Origin: Tieghemiomyces parasiticus
Taxonomy: Eukaryota > Kickxellomycota > Dimargaritomycetes > Dimargaritales > Dimargaritaceae
Assembly: GCA_027575765.1 (NCBI GenBank)
Contig: JANBPT010000559.1
Coordinates: 1 to 30,862 of the forward strand
DNA length: 30,862 bases
Direction of reading: 5' to 3'
Shown here piece after piece: positions 1-11,000 of this stretch. The stretch's first letter is position 1, and each line of letters begins with the position of its first letter. The notes under the pieces were generated by a model. The model made no database searches. It was not told the DNA's origin and worked only from the letters and a program-made list of their open reading frames with translations. The position numbers were made by a program, and so were the translations under genes.

Positions 1-78
1 AAATCCCTACACCTGTAGAATGCAGATCCGGCCAACCCCCCACCAATAGGCAGCAGGATTTCCCATGACTTTAGTTTT

Positions 79-118
79 ATACTTTTCGATTTTACACATT
101 TCATACTTTTCGATTTTA
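79..118. repeat. Short tandem repeat, two 16-bp units
   Basis: The 16-mer ATACTTTTCGATTTTA occurs at 79-94 and again, identical, at 103-118, giving a 24-bp period. Duplicated short motifs of this kind are common in LTR U3 regions, which fits the LTR-like look of this end of the window. Confidence 0.7.
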
Positions 119-132
119 TTTGTTTCATCTTA

Positions 133-176
133 GGTCACCAATAAGTTATCCACCAGCCTAAATAACTGAGGTGACC
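133..176. repeat. Imperfect inverted repeat (hairpin)
   Basis: GGTCACC at 133-139 pairs with GGTGACC at 170-176, and inside it AGTTAT at 144-149 pairs with ATAACT at 162-167. A small internal bulge separates the two stems and the loop is about 12 nt. It lies just left of the TATATAAGG box, so it may be a regulatory stem of the putative element or a remnant. Confidence 0.5.
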
Positions 177-2340
177 AAAACTATGGTTTAGAGAACATAT
201 GATATTTTATCTTATATAAGGCCCAAGCTTTTACACCTAATAGCTCAGGGAGTGTTTTTCCTACTCTGCCTTGGGGTACCTAGTTCTATTAAAACCAATT
301 ATATTCTTTATTCTTCACATATTTGTTGTGCGCGGACTATGATCAGTCCCAAAAAGATAAGACGTGATGAGCAAAATAAAAAAAAGGAAAATTGGCACGA
401 TTTTATAGAAATGAATAATGGTCAATAAAAGCTGTCATTTATTCATAGGGCCCGACTTGGGCCCGTTTTATACTGGCTATTGGACTTCTAACTGACATCC
501 GGTTATGACAAAGACAATAGGCTTTCCGCTTGCAATCAAAGGAAGCTAGGATTATTGATAAACTTGGCCTGGACGTCCAGAGGCTTTGGTTACTGTCCTC
601 TGGTGGCCAACATTGATAAAACCAGTTGGTGATTAGCTGTGGCTAACCACAACATTTTTGTGGAGCCCTCACTTAGTTAGGTCTCTTGAAGGTTCTTTAC
701 CACTTGATATACCCACCAGTATGTCTTGTTTAGGCAGAATAACCTTGCCACTTGTGGGAATGGCATCTGCTAGGTATCCACTGCTTCCCACCCATGTATA
801 GAGGTCCTCCTGTATAGCATGGGAAGTTTCACTGTAGAGCATGGGAAATCCTGCATAGGTTTCCTCACTAGTTACCCTTAGCCTACCCTGGCAGTAGCAC
901 TTTATGTTACATTGGCCTTGATCATATGGTCATGAGTCCAACCTCCTAGAGACATCTAGATGGTTGTCCTATTGTCTAGACTTGTTGCTGACTAATTATG
1001 CAACCTGTCCTTTTGTTCTTGAGGTCATGTCCATGGGAGACCATTGTTATGTTCTAGCTCAACCTTTGTCTTGCCACCTAGGATTAAGTGATAGTAATTG
1101 CAGGCATTATCAATGCCATTGTCATTTGGGTATTTACCTGATCATATTTATACCCTGAGCATCTGCTCTTCTATGTTCTGGGAGTGTTTCCCCTGCCTTG
1201 CCTCCAGGCAAACTTTTTGAGTTTCCCCTGGTGTGGTGATTGGGGACCATCACATTAGATTATCCCAAGGTGAAGTCCAAGTCTACTATTTCAGAACCAT
1301 CAATTCTGTGATAGTAGAATAGCCTTTTGGGTATGGTATTAGACTTGGGCCTAATATCAGCACACCTGGCTCTTATGCCTCCTGTTATCATCCAAGTACT
1401 GTACCTTAATGAAGCTCACCTCCCTTACCTATTAAGATTGTGATTAGGTTGCTGACAATATCTGACCTTAGGGTCTAATATCTAGGTAACTTTCATACTT
1501 GGTAGCAAAGCAACTTAGTGGGGTAGAGAGTGGATATGAGAAGCAAGTTTTATTCTTGTTTATTCCCTAAGTTTATCCACAGTAGTATCCTTGATAGTAA
1601 TTCCTGTTAAAGTAGATAAAAATGTTGGATAGTTGTTATTATTATCTGGTCATTATAGAGGTATATATAATAAAAACTATGTAGATAATTTTTGCCCACC
1701 TATCTGTGAGATGGACTTGGTGTCCAAGTTGATAATAGATGTTTTGGTGTAGAGTGCTTCAGTTCATTATCTCTGCCACCATTGGAGTTTCAGAAATTCC
1801 CCTAACGTAAACATCTTTGTATAGTGTTTTAATTGGGATGATATTGAATTATGTACCATACACCTTGGCTAATATTTATTCCCCAGCATTATTATCAATT
1901 CCACTACCAATACACTTGAGCATAATTAGATCATCAAAAAATAACCTCTCACTCACAGGAGGATACCCAGTATCAAAAGGAAGTTATGTCACTTAAAATA
2001 TGTTAAGATTACTGGCCACTTCCAAGGTATTCCTACTTGCTGACTCCGTACACATACTCATATTCTGAGTCTGTCTAACGTAGGTGTTCCGTATCAATTG
2101 GGCAGGCTTAGCCTTGTACGCATTTATCCAGTCCGTGTTGTGGGATTTCTAATTTTGTACACCTTCCAATGACCTCTGGTGATCGTCATATTTTCTATAT
2201 TTTACTTCAACAGCATACTGGTTATAATCTCGGATCATTCCAGGACGTCTCTAAAAATATTAGGCGCCCAACTGTTGATCTGTGAGCAAAGTACTGTCAC
2301 CAGCCATGCTAACCAGGATAACCCACCCCGCCAATAGAGG

Positions 2341-3148
2341 TGGCACTCATTCTCCCCTGAGACTGTGAGTATAGATTGGCCTCACTAATTACCCCCCCCC
2401 AGTCGGAGACTCAGACAACGAATGGCCTGTAGCCCTGCGCGAACGCAACCGCATCCACTTCGAGCCCCTTCGATAAAGGAGCCTACTGAACATGCGCCCA
2501 TCTCCAACGTCAACCGCATCAACGACTTCCCGATCACGACAAACTCTTCGGCTATTAATTGCATCTTGGCCGGCGACGAAAGATCGAATCTTACTAGTAA
2601 ACTAATTACCCTACTTTCCGTTTAGCTTCACCGTCGTTTACTAGGCCCTCGTTACAATACCATCACGCACAGCAAATAGTCTTACCGCAGTACTTTTTTA
2701 CTGCCCCTAACCCACTGAGTTTACACCACCCATATTGACTTGAAAATGGTTGTTATTCTATTTTTCTTAAGATATTACTTGTACAGTACTTTAAGCCACG
2801 TACTTTAAAATCCGACACATCCCATCGCTGGAACTGAGGGCTGATAACATTGTGGTTATTCAATTTCTAGCGCCTAGCTTTATCACCCTCTTTTTATGTG
2901 TGGGACGCAGAGTCCCAACTGACCACGTTATTTCATCACCACGCCATATTAGATTTTCACAAGCAGCAGGCGGTCTCTATGTTCTCTTCATTACCGGTGG
3001 CACCCCCTGTGGTTAATCAGAATATCACAAGGTTGACGGCAGCAAACTTGTACTATACAACCTCCCTCCCATACTAGGATTCATCTCCTAGCGAAACCAT
3101 TCTACACACGTAAGCCGCACAAGACAACTGCCATAAGGATACCCTCAT
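2341..3148. other. Intergenic DNA with a GC-rich coding-like island
   Basis: Between the AT-rich tract and the first aminoacylase gene there is an intron-like 38-bp segment (2365-2402: GTGAGT, CACTAAT, a run of nine C, AG). A GC-rich piece to about 2625 follows. Two overlapping frames here read like protein: one ends near 2476 with ...ALRERNRIHFEPLR, the other runs to 2625. The frame entering the 38-bp segment has a TGA immediately upstream, so no intact gene can be built. The remainder to 3148 shows nothing recognisable and would include the 3' flank of the minus-strand gene. Confidence 0.35.
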
Positions 3149-4381
3149 TTACACCAGCAGGTTTCCCACCTCCTCAATGAGATATTCATAGTAACGAATG
3201 CCTTCCAGGTACCCATTTACCGTGACGTACTCGTTGTTATCGTGCGCAAGGAGGGGCAAATTGCGCATTGGCGACACGCCTAAACAGGGGATACCTAAAG
3301 GCCGGACCCACCGAGAATCGGTCGCCCCAGGGCAGATCTGGGTGTTATAACTAGTGCCCAGCGCTTCGCCAACACGCTGCATGGCCGTCCACCAGGGATT
3401 ATTTTCCAGGCGGGTGACGTTGGGCTCCATGTACTGCTGCTTGTATTCGAGGGTGACATCACTGTTGTGTGCAAGATCAGCCAGCCAAGCGTCAAAGTGC
3501 TTGTAATCGACGAATGGCGAGACGCGGATATCAAAGTAGGCCTCGAGTGAGCGCGGGACCACGTTTTGCTGCTTACCACCGCTGAGCATGGTGAGATTGG
3601 CACTCGTGACGTCGCCGTAACCAATAGGTTTACCTGTCGCTTCATCCTTACCGGCCAGAAAGCGCTTCTCCTCTTGGGTGTGGAACGCGATGAGGGCATT
3701 GACGGCCTTCATGAGCTTCGGAGCCGCCGTATTGGGAATGAACTTGCTACCATGGCCCGTGTTGCCCTCGGCGGTGAACCTGGCCCACCAGGGAGCCTTC
3801 TCGCCATAGAACACTTTGTAGGAGTTATCCGGATTGGCCGCACCTTCGTCGAGCATCAGGCCGAGATTCAGCTTCTTAAAAGCGTCGTGCTGCACAAAGG
3901 CCATCATTCCGTGATCGGCACCAATCTCCTCGTCGGGGACGAAAATGACATGGACCGTGCGAAGGAGTTGCTTTACGCCGCGGTTACGCAGTTCGCGGAT
4001 GGCCTCCAGGTAGCACATACCCAAGATCTTTGTGTCCTGGGTGCCACGGGCGATGATGCGGTGCTCGCCCGCGTCGTCCTGGACGATGTTGGCGGCGAAG
4101 GGGTCCTCAGACCAAAACTCTTCATAAACCGGGACGACGTCGGTGTGGCTGTTGAGGCCGATACTGGGCAGCGTGGGGTCCTTGCCCTCCCACGTCATGA
4201 CGACGATGGGCTTGCCCGGGGCCATCTCGTAGACCTGGTGGGGGAGGCCCAGCTCGTCAGCCATGTCCCGTAGGAACTGGGCGCAGGTGGCATAGTCCGG
4301 GGTGGGCTGTACCGTCTTGATTTGCAGGTAGCGCTGGAAGTTCTTGACCGACGTCGGGAACTCAGGTAGTGAGGCGGTCAT
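3149..4381 (-). CDS. Aminoacylase-1 (N-acyl-L-amino-acid amidohydrolase), copy 1
   Basis: A single-exon, 410-aa zinc metallopeptidase of family M20 that matches aminoacylase-1 in length and motif order. Enzymes of this family release free amino acids from N-acetylated or other N-acyl L-amino acids, usually in the cytosol. Expected metal and catalytic residues are present: H79 and D81 in NSHTDVVPV, D116 in ARGTQD, catalytic E151 with E152 in FVPDEEIG, E179 in LDEG, and H380 in the C-terminal AHDNNEY. No signal peptide is visible. The start is the only in-frame ATG before MTASLPEFP and matches the paralogue at 18336. Residues 1-153 differ from that paralogue at only three positions, while the rest is much more divergent. 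This copy has T117 where the paralogue has Met, and N382 where the paralogue has His. Family assignment is firm; substrate preference is unknown. Confidence 0.93.
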   Translation of the reverse strand: MTASLPEFPTSVKNFQRYLQIKTVQPTPDYATCAQFLRDMADELGLPHQVYEMAPGKPIVVMTWEGKDPTLPSIGLNSHTDVVPVYEEFWSEDPFAANIVQDDAGEHRIIARGTQDTKILGMCYLEAIRELRNRGVKQLLRTVHVIFVPDEEIGADHGMMAFVQHDAFKKLNLGLMLDEGAANPDNSYKVFYGEKAPWWARFTAEGNTGHGSKFIPNTAAPKLMKAVNALIAFHTQEEKRFLAGKDEATGKPIGYGDVTSANLTMLSGGKQQNVVPRSLEAYFDIRVSPFVDYKHFDAWLADLAHNSDVTLEYKQQYMEPNVTRLENNPWWTAMQRVGEALGTSYNTQICPGATDSRWVRPLGIPCLGVSPMRNLPLLAHDNNEYVTVNGYLEGIRYYEYLIEEVGNLLV

Positions 4382-5486
4382 GGCTGGTGGTAGGCGTTAT
4401 GAGGAGAATAAGCGCGGGTTTGGAATAGAGTAATACTATAAGAGGTGAAAAACGTTCTGGGATACAGGAGGAAAAAGGTTAATGAGGATTACAAAGGAGA
4501 AACGAGTGTGGGGGGGAAGACGGTTGAGGTGGTATTTACGTTGGGAAGGAAGATCTAGTTACGCCACCCGAATGATACTGCTGGTATGACCAGGTGACTC
4601 GAAATACTTACAGGTGAGAACGGGCCGGGTGTACATGACCACGTGTGGCATTCCACCGCATAGTACTTTGGAATGCTGAGAAATTTCGCCAGGTACGTGC
4701 TTTTAAACGGTCGGAATTTTTCCATACACCTCCTCCCTCTAGTCATCTGGCTGATGTGCAAGATACCAACCGGTATCCGCTCTCGAGCGTTATAGGCAGT
4801 TGATAATCCGGCTGGGGCCTCAAGGCGCCATTGGCCTATACACTCTCCCATGATATCACGGTCTAGGTCGGTGCGGCCAAATTGATCTCAGTAGTAAGTC
4901 CTTTATTGATGCCAGCATGAATGTACAACGGTGCGAATCAAGCAATAGGTGGATGGAGTCTGTTCCAAATTTAAGACGCATGGGGACATCGCACGGGTTG
5001 CGTTGTGCCAACTAAACTCCCCTCCAAGGATTGCGGTAAAGGAAACTTGGGAATAGAACACCCCTAGACAGGGTAATAAAAGAGCAATGTGGCCTTAAAA
5101 ATCAATATGATACGGCGGTTAAATAAGGAAACGATATACGGAGAACCTAAGCAGCGAAGATGCCAACAAAAGACAATAGAGGCCGAGAAGGCGGTGCAGG
5201 ATAAATGGGTGAACAGACATCATGAATTAAGCGCAACACGGACGCAACAAATGCAGGACCCGGAGGTGTTAAGGATGGAAACTGGAGCGGCTGGTGGAGT
5301 AGGCCGAGTCGTAGGTATGAAAGTGGGCTCTTATGAGTAGCTAGGAGTGCAGATTGGGTGGGAAATCTGAGGAATGCAGACCCCGTCGGCCCGGCCAGCG
5401 TACCAACGGGGGACCTTTTCCTGGGCCTCCCTCGCCCGTAAGTCACGGCCACCGACCCACCAACCTTCAAAGGCCCATTTCCCCTC
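4382..5486. other. Intergenic: upstream of aminoacylase copy 1 and 3' flank of the Opy2-like gene
   Basis: About 1.1 kb without a supportable gene. The left part should hold the promoter of the leftward aminoacylase gene; the right part is the downstream flank of the leftward Opy2-like gene. Short open frames here (for example 98 codons at 4555-4851 on the minus strand) have no recognisable motif. Confidence 0.6.
4640..4645. promoter_or_regulatory. CACGTG E-box upstream of aminoacylase copy 1
   Basis: A CACGTG hexamer about 260 nt upstream of the minus-strand aminoacylase start. This is the core site of bHLH factors such as Cbf1-type proteins in fungi. A single hexamer can arise by chance, so function is an inference. 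Confidence 0.3.
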
Positions 5487-8008
5487 TCATGAACGTTTGT
5501 CCCGGATGGCGTGGGCATTAGAGAAGGGATCAGAAGAGCTGGACAGGGATGACCCGGTGCTCTCCGGAGAGGACGAGGCGGAGGCCTCCGGGTGGTTGGC
5601 CGAGGTGGGGTTTGCGCGACGGGCATCCGAGAGATTGCCTTCGATACGGAGGGAGAGGGAATCCCGATTATCACCCAGGGATGATGCGGCGGCCGCGGTC
5701 GGACTGGCGGCCAGCGTAGAAACAGGAAGAATGTCCCTGAAAATATCGCCCATAGACTCGGTGAGAGAGGGCCCGGAACTGATCGCGGCGCCGAGGCTCT
5801 GGGACGACGAGGAGAGGTGGATGGAGTGTGGGCCCAGGGCACTGAAAGAGCCGGACCCGTCACTGGGTACCAGACTAGCAGCGGCGGCGGCAGCGGCCGT
5901 GAGGGAGCCGTGCGACGTCGTGGCAGTGGTGATCGGAGCCACTGGCGGGCTGAGCGGGAGTGACGGCAAGGGCATGGCGGGGCCGAACGAAGGCTGCGAG
6001 TGAAAGGAGTCAGTAAAGAAGGTGTCGCTGGCCGGGTTGTTGGAGCTGCGGACTGATGCGGTACCGTCTACCGGGAGGGCACTGGCCGCGGTCGCGAAGG
6101 TCATATCGGACCCGCCCTTGGATATAGTGGGCGAAGGAGGCGAAGTAACGGCTGCAGGCATGATAGCCGGGGCGGCGGTGGTAATAGACACGCTGCGTGT
6201 CGACCCGGCGTCGTTACCATGGGTCAGCGGGGCGTCCTCGGGCATCAGCCGCCGTGACGTACGGTTATAGCTGGCCGGAGGAACGCTGAGAACAGGAGGG
6301 GCACCGCCGTTGCCACCACCCGCGATGATGTTGGCTTCAGGGGCCACCGACGGCCCGGTCTTGCCCGGCGAATGTGGGACGGATGCAGAGGTGGACGACG
6401 CTCCGTCGGCCTGCGAGGTCTCCACGCTTCCATCTCCGGCGGTTACTTTACCCCGACGAGACCGGCTCCGGCCCAGGGTGTTGACTCGCTTGAACTCATA
6501 GATATGGGTAGCATGCTTCTCGCTAGCCACAGAAGCGGTGGTAGCACCACCGGCGCCGCTGCCGTTGACTTCCCGAACGAGCTCGAGCGGGACGCCGCTG
6601 CCAAAGTAGACGGATGGTTCGGCCGAGTCGATGGAGTTGACGCTATCCCGAACGGAGTGGACGGTAGCGGGTGGGGAGTTACCTTGACTCTCCGATCGCA
6701 CCATCTCTACATTGACGACCTTGGGTTTGACCTGGGTGACCGAGGCCTGGATAGGTTTGATGACCTGGGCGCGGTCGATGGTGGTGCTGGCGCGCATGGG
6801 GTCCAGGGCGCTCAGCACCGACCCGCGACCACCAGCCATCTGGCTGCCAAAGGACAGGAAGTGGGCATCCTTCTCGGCGGCGGCGTGCTCGTTGAAGAAG
6901 GAGTCGGTGCGCTGTGACACATGGGTAGGGTCCGCAAAGGCATTGGAGGCAAAGCTGTGGCTCTCCTTCACCTGTACGTGTCCACCGGCCTCGGAACGCT
7001 TGCGCCGCCGCCAGTAGAGGAAAAGCAGGGCTAGGATAATGCCCAGGCCGACGGCACTGCCCACGGCCGCACCCACGATGGTTCCCGTGGAGGGCCCGCC
7101 TGCGTCATTGTCTACGCACACGGCAGTCGAGCAGCTGTCGCAGGTCCGGGTGGTGTAGACACATTGTTGATTGCTGCCGCAAGGCGGACACACCGGTAGG
7201 GGCACGCTGGAGCAGTCGAAGCAGCCGGAGGAGTTGGTGGGGATGGTCGAGTTGGCGGCAGCGGTGGGGCTCGACAGGTCTGATGTGGAGAGGTCGTTGT
7301 CGACCACGCTGCTAGTGGCCTTAGCCACGGCGGACGCTGAACGAGACGCCGTCGTGGAAGAGGTGGTGGGCCGTGGGGCGTCCAAGGTGGAAGTGGGATC
7401 GGCCCGCTTGGCTAGAATAGCCTCGCTGTCGGCTCGGGCGCTTTCGAGCTGCTCTGTAGGGTGGTGAAGTAGGCGGGTGTAGCAGATAAGTTAGCGACGG
7501 TGGCTATGGGAGGTGCGAGAGGGAAGACAGCGGGTAGGTGGGCTTATTGAGGTAGTGGCATGGAAAAGGTGGAGGCGACATAGGAAAGAATGGGGGGATC
7601 AGCAAGCCAGAGGTGCAGGAAGGAACGAGGGGCGAGAAAGCGGACTTTAAAGGAAGCGGCAGGTCCGGGCGGAAAAGGGGCAGCCGGCCACTGCGGGGGA
7701 GAAGGGGAAGGTTGGGGAGCCCAGAACCGCACACCGACTCCAGTGGCTCGGGGCCACTCGCCCGCAGAGCTATGGACGCACGCCGGCGGTGCTGGCCTGG
7801 GGCAACAACGCCCCGAGTACCCTCGGCTCTCCTCTCTTGACTGCGCCGGCTGCCAGCGTAGCTGCCGTCCCTGTGCAGCCCGCAACGCACTCTTCTGACA
7901 GCCCGGTAGGTCTTAAGCTGCGCTGAACAGGCCTGTATGGCCATTAGCCTGCACACCACTGTCGGTTCACTTACTCTGGAGGCTCATCAACACTTCGGAA
8001 CTCGACAT
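5487..8008 (-). CDS. Opy2-like membrane anchor protein (HOG/MAPK pathway)
   Basis: Model: complement(join(5487..7453, 7975..8008)), 666 aa. The N-terminal outside domain is a short Cys-rich module with eight cysteines at about residues 89, 92, 100, 103, 109, 116, 119 and 124, including a CPPCG motif and TRTCDSC. This spacing is the hallmark of the Opy2 family. A Gly/Ala/Leu-rich membrane segment follows (about 135-158), ending in YWRRRKR as a cytoplasmic stop-transfer. The long Ser/Ala/Pro-rich cytoplasmic tail appears disordered. In yeast, Opy2 tethers Ste50 and Ste11 at the plasma membrane for osmostress and filamentation signalling; that role is inferred here. The large exon has no ATG before the Cys domain and stays open upstream to an acceptor, so an upstream exon is required. 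The chosen one is 34 nt, starts MSSSEVLMSLQ, ends at GTAAGT, and keeps phase. The first exon is less certain than the rest. Confidence 0.8.
7454..7974 (-). other. Predicted 521-nt intron of the Opy2-like gene
   Basis: Read on the minus strand the segment begins GTAAGT (7974-7969), has CTAAC at 7494-7490, and ends CTACAG at 7454, with a pyrimidine-rich body. It joins a 34-nt ATG exon to the large exon in phase. It is more than twice as long as the other introns in the window (115-203 nt), so an alternative first exon inside it cannot be excluded. Confidence 0.55.
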
Positions 8009-11000
8009 GGCGGGAAATGGGGGCACGGATTGGACTACGGGCTAAGTGGGTACACAAGGAGTCAAGGCCGGGCGGCACGTTGCTATTAACCCAGAGTAAG
8101 CGGGGAAACGTCCGCCGGGGAGGGAGGGGATTCAGATGGGACAGCGAATACAAGAGTTAATATCCGACGTAATATGTCGTCTGACAGGGCGGGGAGAAGC
8201 GACAAAGATGGATAGACAAAGAGGAGAGTGGAAGCTATGGGAATTACACGGCGAGTAGACCGCGGAATCCCGAGATGCTCTTGGCGAGATAGAAAAGGTT
8301 GACTAACGGGTGCGAAAGGGCGGGGACCGAAAAAAAGTACAAGCAAACATAGCAACAATAAGTCTCCAACGCGGACGACAAGTGTTGGTGATGGGCGGAG
8401 TGCCTAGCCAACAAGCCTATAGGCGGGTCGAGTAAGAAATGAAGGACGGGGGTATTCACAACCAATAGATTGAGAGGTGACATAAGCGGCCAGGGCTGTA
8501 AGCGTGCGGGGGAAGCGGAGACGTACAAGTCGCTAGTGCTAGCCAGTCAACAGCGCAAGGGCGGGTGGGGAATCAACGCAAGGTTGTGCGTTCCATGTTT
8601 GCCAAAAAGACACTGGCGAGAGGCCGCTCTGAGATCAGGAACGGCGCCGTGCAACAGGCGGGAGACCGGTGGGGCGGCGCGGGCTGGCTTGAGATGCTGA
8701 AGCGCGACCCGGCTAACCCCACCGCCAATGGGACAGGTGAAAGCCCCCTGTAGCGGGGAACCCCTCGGAGTACCAAATATGGCAACCGAATGGGGGCGAG
8801 CGTGAGGCTGGAGGGGTGGGGCCACTGGGGGCTGTCCCCCCCCCACTCCTTCCTTCGCCTCTTCCATCCGGCCAGTGGAGACACAAGCTGCGCGCACAAG
8901 GCAGTTCGGTGGCCGGTCGGGCTTCCAAACCACCCCACTACGTTCCGTAACTTCTTCCCGCTGACATTGGGCAAATGTCCCCCTCCGCTCCCGACTGGAC
9001 TCGGCCAGCAGGGCGGTGGAGCCATTGCAGCAATAACGCTGACATCACCCGTATCTAAAAATAGCCGCACGAGACACTACAACTGCGAAACATTCCCCCG
9101 CGACAACGCTGTGAGCAACACTCGCTGACTGTCCCCGTATAGTGGCCGGTATGGCCAGGCAGGTGTGCAGGGGAAACCGACCTGGGCGGTGCGAGCAGGT
9201 CCCCAGACGTGTATACCACATGACCGGCACTCACCCCTACCTGAGGGGTGACGATGGCAAGGGAAACTAACGTTAATGAAGGGAGAATGGGAAAAGGCTT
9301 ACCTAATGTCGAGCACGACGTGGGAACGAGGCGGCGTGGAGGTAACTAGGGCCCAAAGTCCCTTTTAACGAGCGGAGACGAGGTTGGGCACAGCAGTATA
9401 GGTGTAGATCAAACTTGCTCAAAAGGGTCTGTACCACCAACTCTCTCAAGGAGGACTGCGACCGAGGGCACAAAATCCGGCGAGGCCGAAAGAGACAAGG
9501 TCCTGAATTACTGCAACTAAATGCGCCTAGACGTGGTCCGCAAAGTAAGGCACGAGTGATGTGGGCAAGCGGCCGGGCAGCAGCGATGCTTAGCGAGGTA
9601 GGGGGCGAAATAAGGAGCTGAAGACCCAACCCGGTGGCTGTAAGGGGCTGGTGCAGAGAGTGCGTAGTCGGGTACGAGATGGCAGAGTGTAGAACGACAG
9701 CAAGTGTGGCACAGGATGGGGGCGACTGAGGTTCAGTGAATGGCAAGAGGCGAGAAGCTGGAAAACTACTGGTGGTATTAGCCTGGTCCAAAGCCAAGGG
9801 AGTTGCGCTACAGAAAATATTGGCGGTAAGCGGGATTCCTCCAACTACTACTTGACAGATTCTTGGTAATGAATTGAACGGTGCGGAATGGGAACGCGCC
9901 GGCAGACGTCGGCCGCAAAGCCGTCTCTAAATACCCCACCTCGCGCCTAATCCCAACGGTTGGGTCATCCATAGGAGTATGAAGATCCGCCAGCCAAGTC
10001 GTCCTTCCCGTCCATCGGTAATTCTTTCCTCATCCGTTCCACTAGCCATGGGTGTTTCGGTCACCTTGCAGATCGTCCCTCGCCTCCCATTGGCCACCTC
10101 CTTCCCACCCACTCACAGAGAGATTCTCCCTCTCCTTCTCGCTCCCTCGCTCTGCGTATCAATCTGCCACCCTGCGTAATTCCCATTATTATATTTCGTG
10201 ATTATGGTGGAGTATCCTTTTTTTTTCTCTACATTAGAAGGATAATACTGCTTATGCCTGTCACTTTTTCCGGTTCGCCGCAAGCTGTCTTACGCCCTCT
10301 CTGCTCACGCGAAGTACGAATACCTGACACGTCAAAGCTATTGAGCTATCGAACGGCAGATCCCTAATTAGCGCCGGCGGGACGGTGTGGGAGGCTGGGA
10401 GGCGAGTGTCTAAAGCATCAGAAATGTTCCTCTATTTTCCTCTTATTGGCAGGCAGGCAGGCCGTACGATAAGGCCACCATATGGGCGAACGCAACGACA
10501 CCTACTGGTAAAATGATCCAAGACGCGCCACTAAGACACACGATTCACTTGACCTTCCCCTTGCCTCCAATAGGACACCCGTTAGGCCTTCTGGTTGCTC
10601 ATGAGGATCGCCTGAATAAACAGTCCACGCTTGCTTCCTATCGGACACAGTCATTTGAGCCAATAGTCCACAGAAAGCTTCCTCGATTGACAGTAGGAAA
10701 CCGGGATATGCGTTTTTCAAAACGAGTAGTGTACCTGGAGCTGAATCGTGAGTAGCTAGTACTGACACAGGCCTTGGTCAGGTTATGTGGTAGTTGCAAA
10801 ACATTGGGCACAGTCACGGTGTCTGTCGTGGTGGCTTGTAAGAGATGTTTGTCTGCCATCTAGACAAACCATCGCCCGAAACAGCGTTGTAAACCAGTAT
10901 CGACTCTAATTTCCACCAAGGTGGCTAGCCGAAGGTAATAAGGACTTCCGAAAGGCGATAAAGGTCGCACTAATTAAGGAGGCGTATCCACCGGTTTTCA

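Larger units (their letters stand above)
1..2340. repeat. AT-rich gene-free tract, probable decayed transposon/repeat
   Basis: This stretch is clearly richer in A and T than the genes to its right, and no open frame exceeds about 65 codons on either strand. Its first ~330 bases resemble a retrotransposon LTR: a TATATAAGG box near 212-220, short direct repeats, a hairpin, and T-rich sequence near 290-320. Reverse-strand translation around 900-1300 gives several stop-interrupted stretches with protein-like composition, as expected for an old element degraded by point mutation. No reverse transcriptase, integrase or transposase motif was readable, so the class is unknown. It could also be plain AT-rich intergenic DNA. 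Confidence 0.4.

Noticed and set aside
225..305. tRNA-like TAGCTCAGGG motif followed by GTTCTATTA
   Set aside because: No acceptor stem or cloverleaf could be formed, and the B-box match is poor.
4555..4851. 98-codon minus-strand frame upstream of aminoacylase copy 1
   Set aside because: No domain, no codon bias like the neighbouring genes, and it overlaps the probable promoter.
8573..9070. 165-codon minus-strand open frame (and overlapping frames at 8547-8933 and 8790-9128)
   Set aside because: Pro/Ser/Arg-rich text in a pyrimidine-rich region with several equally open overlapping frames and no domain or motif; typical of composition, not coding.
9303..9797. 164-codon minus-strand open frame
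   Set aside because: Leu/Ser/Pro-rich, no recognisable family, lies in strongly skewed intergenic DNA.
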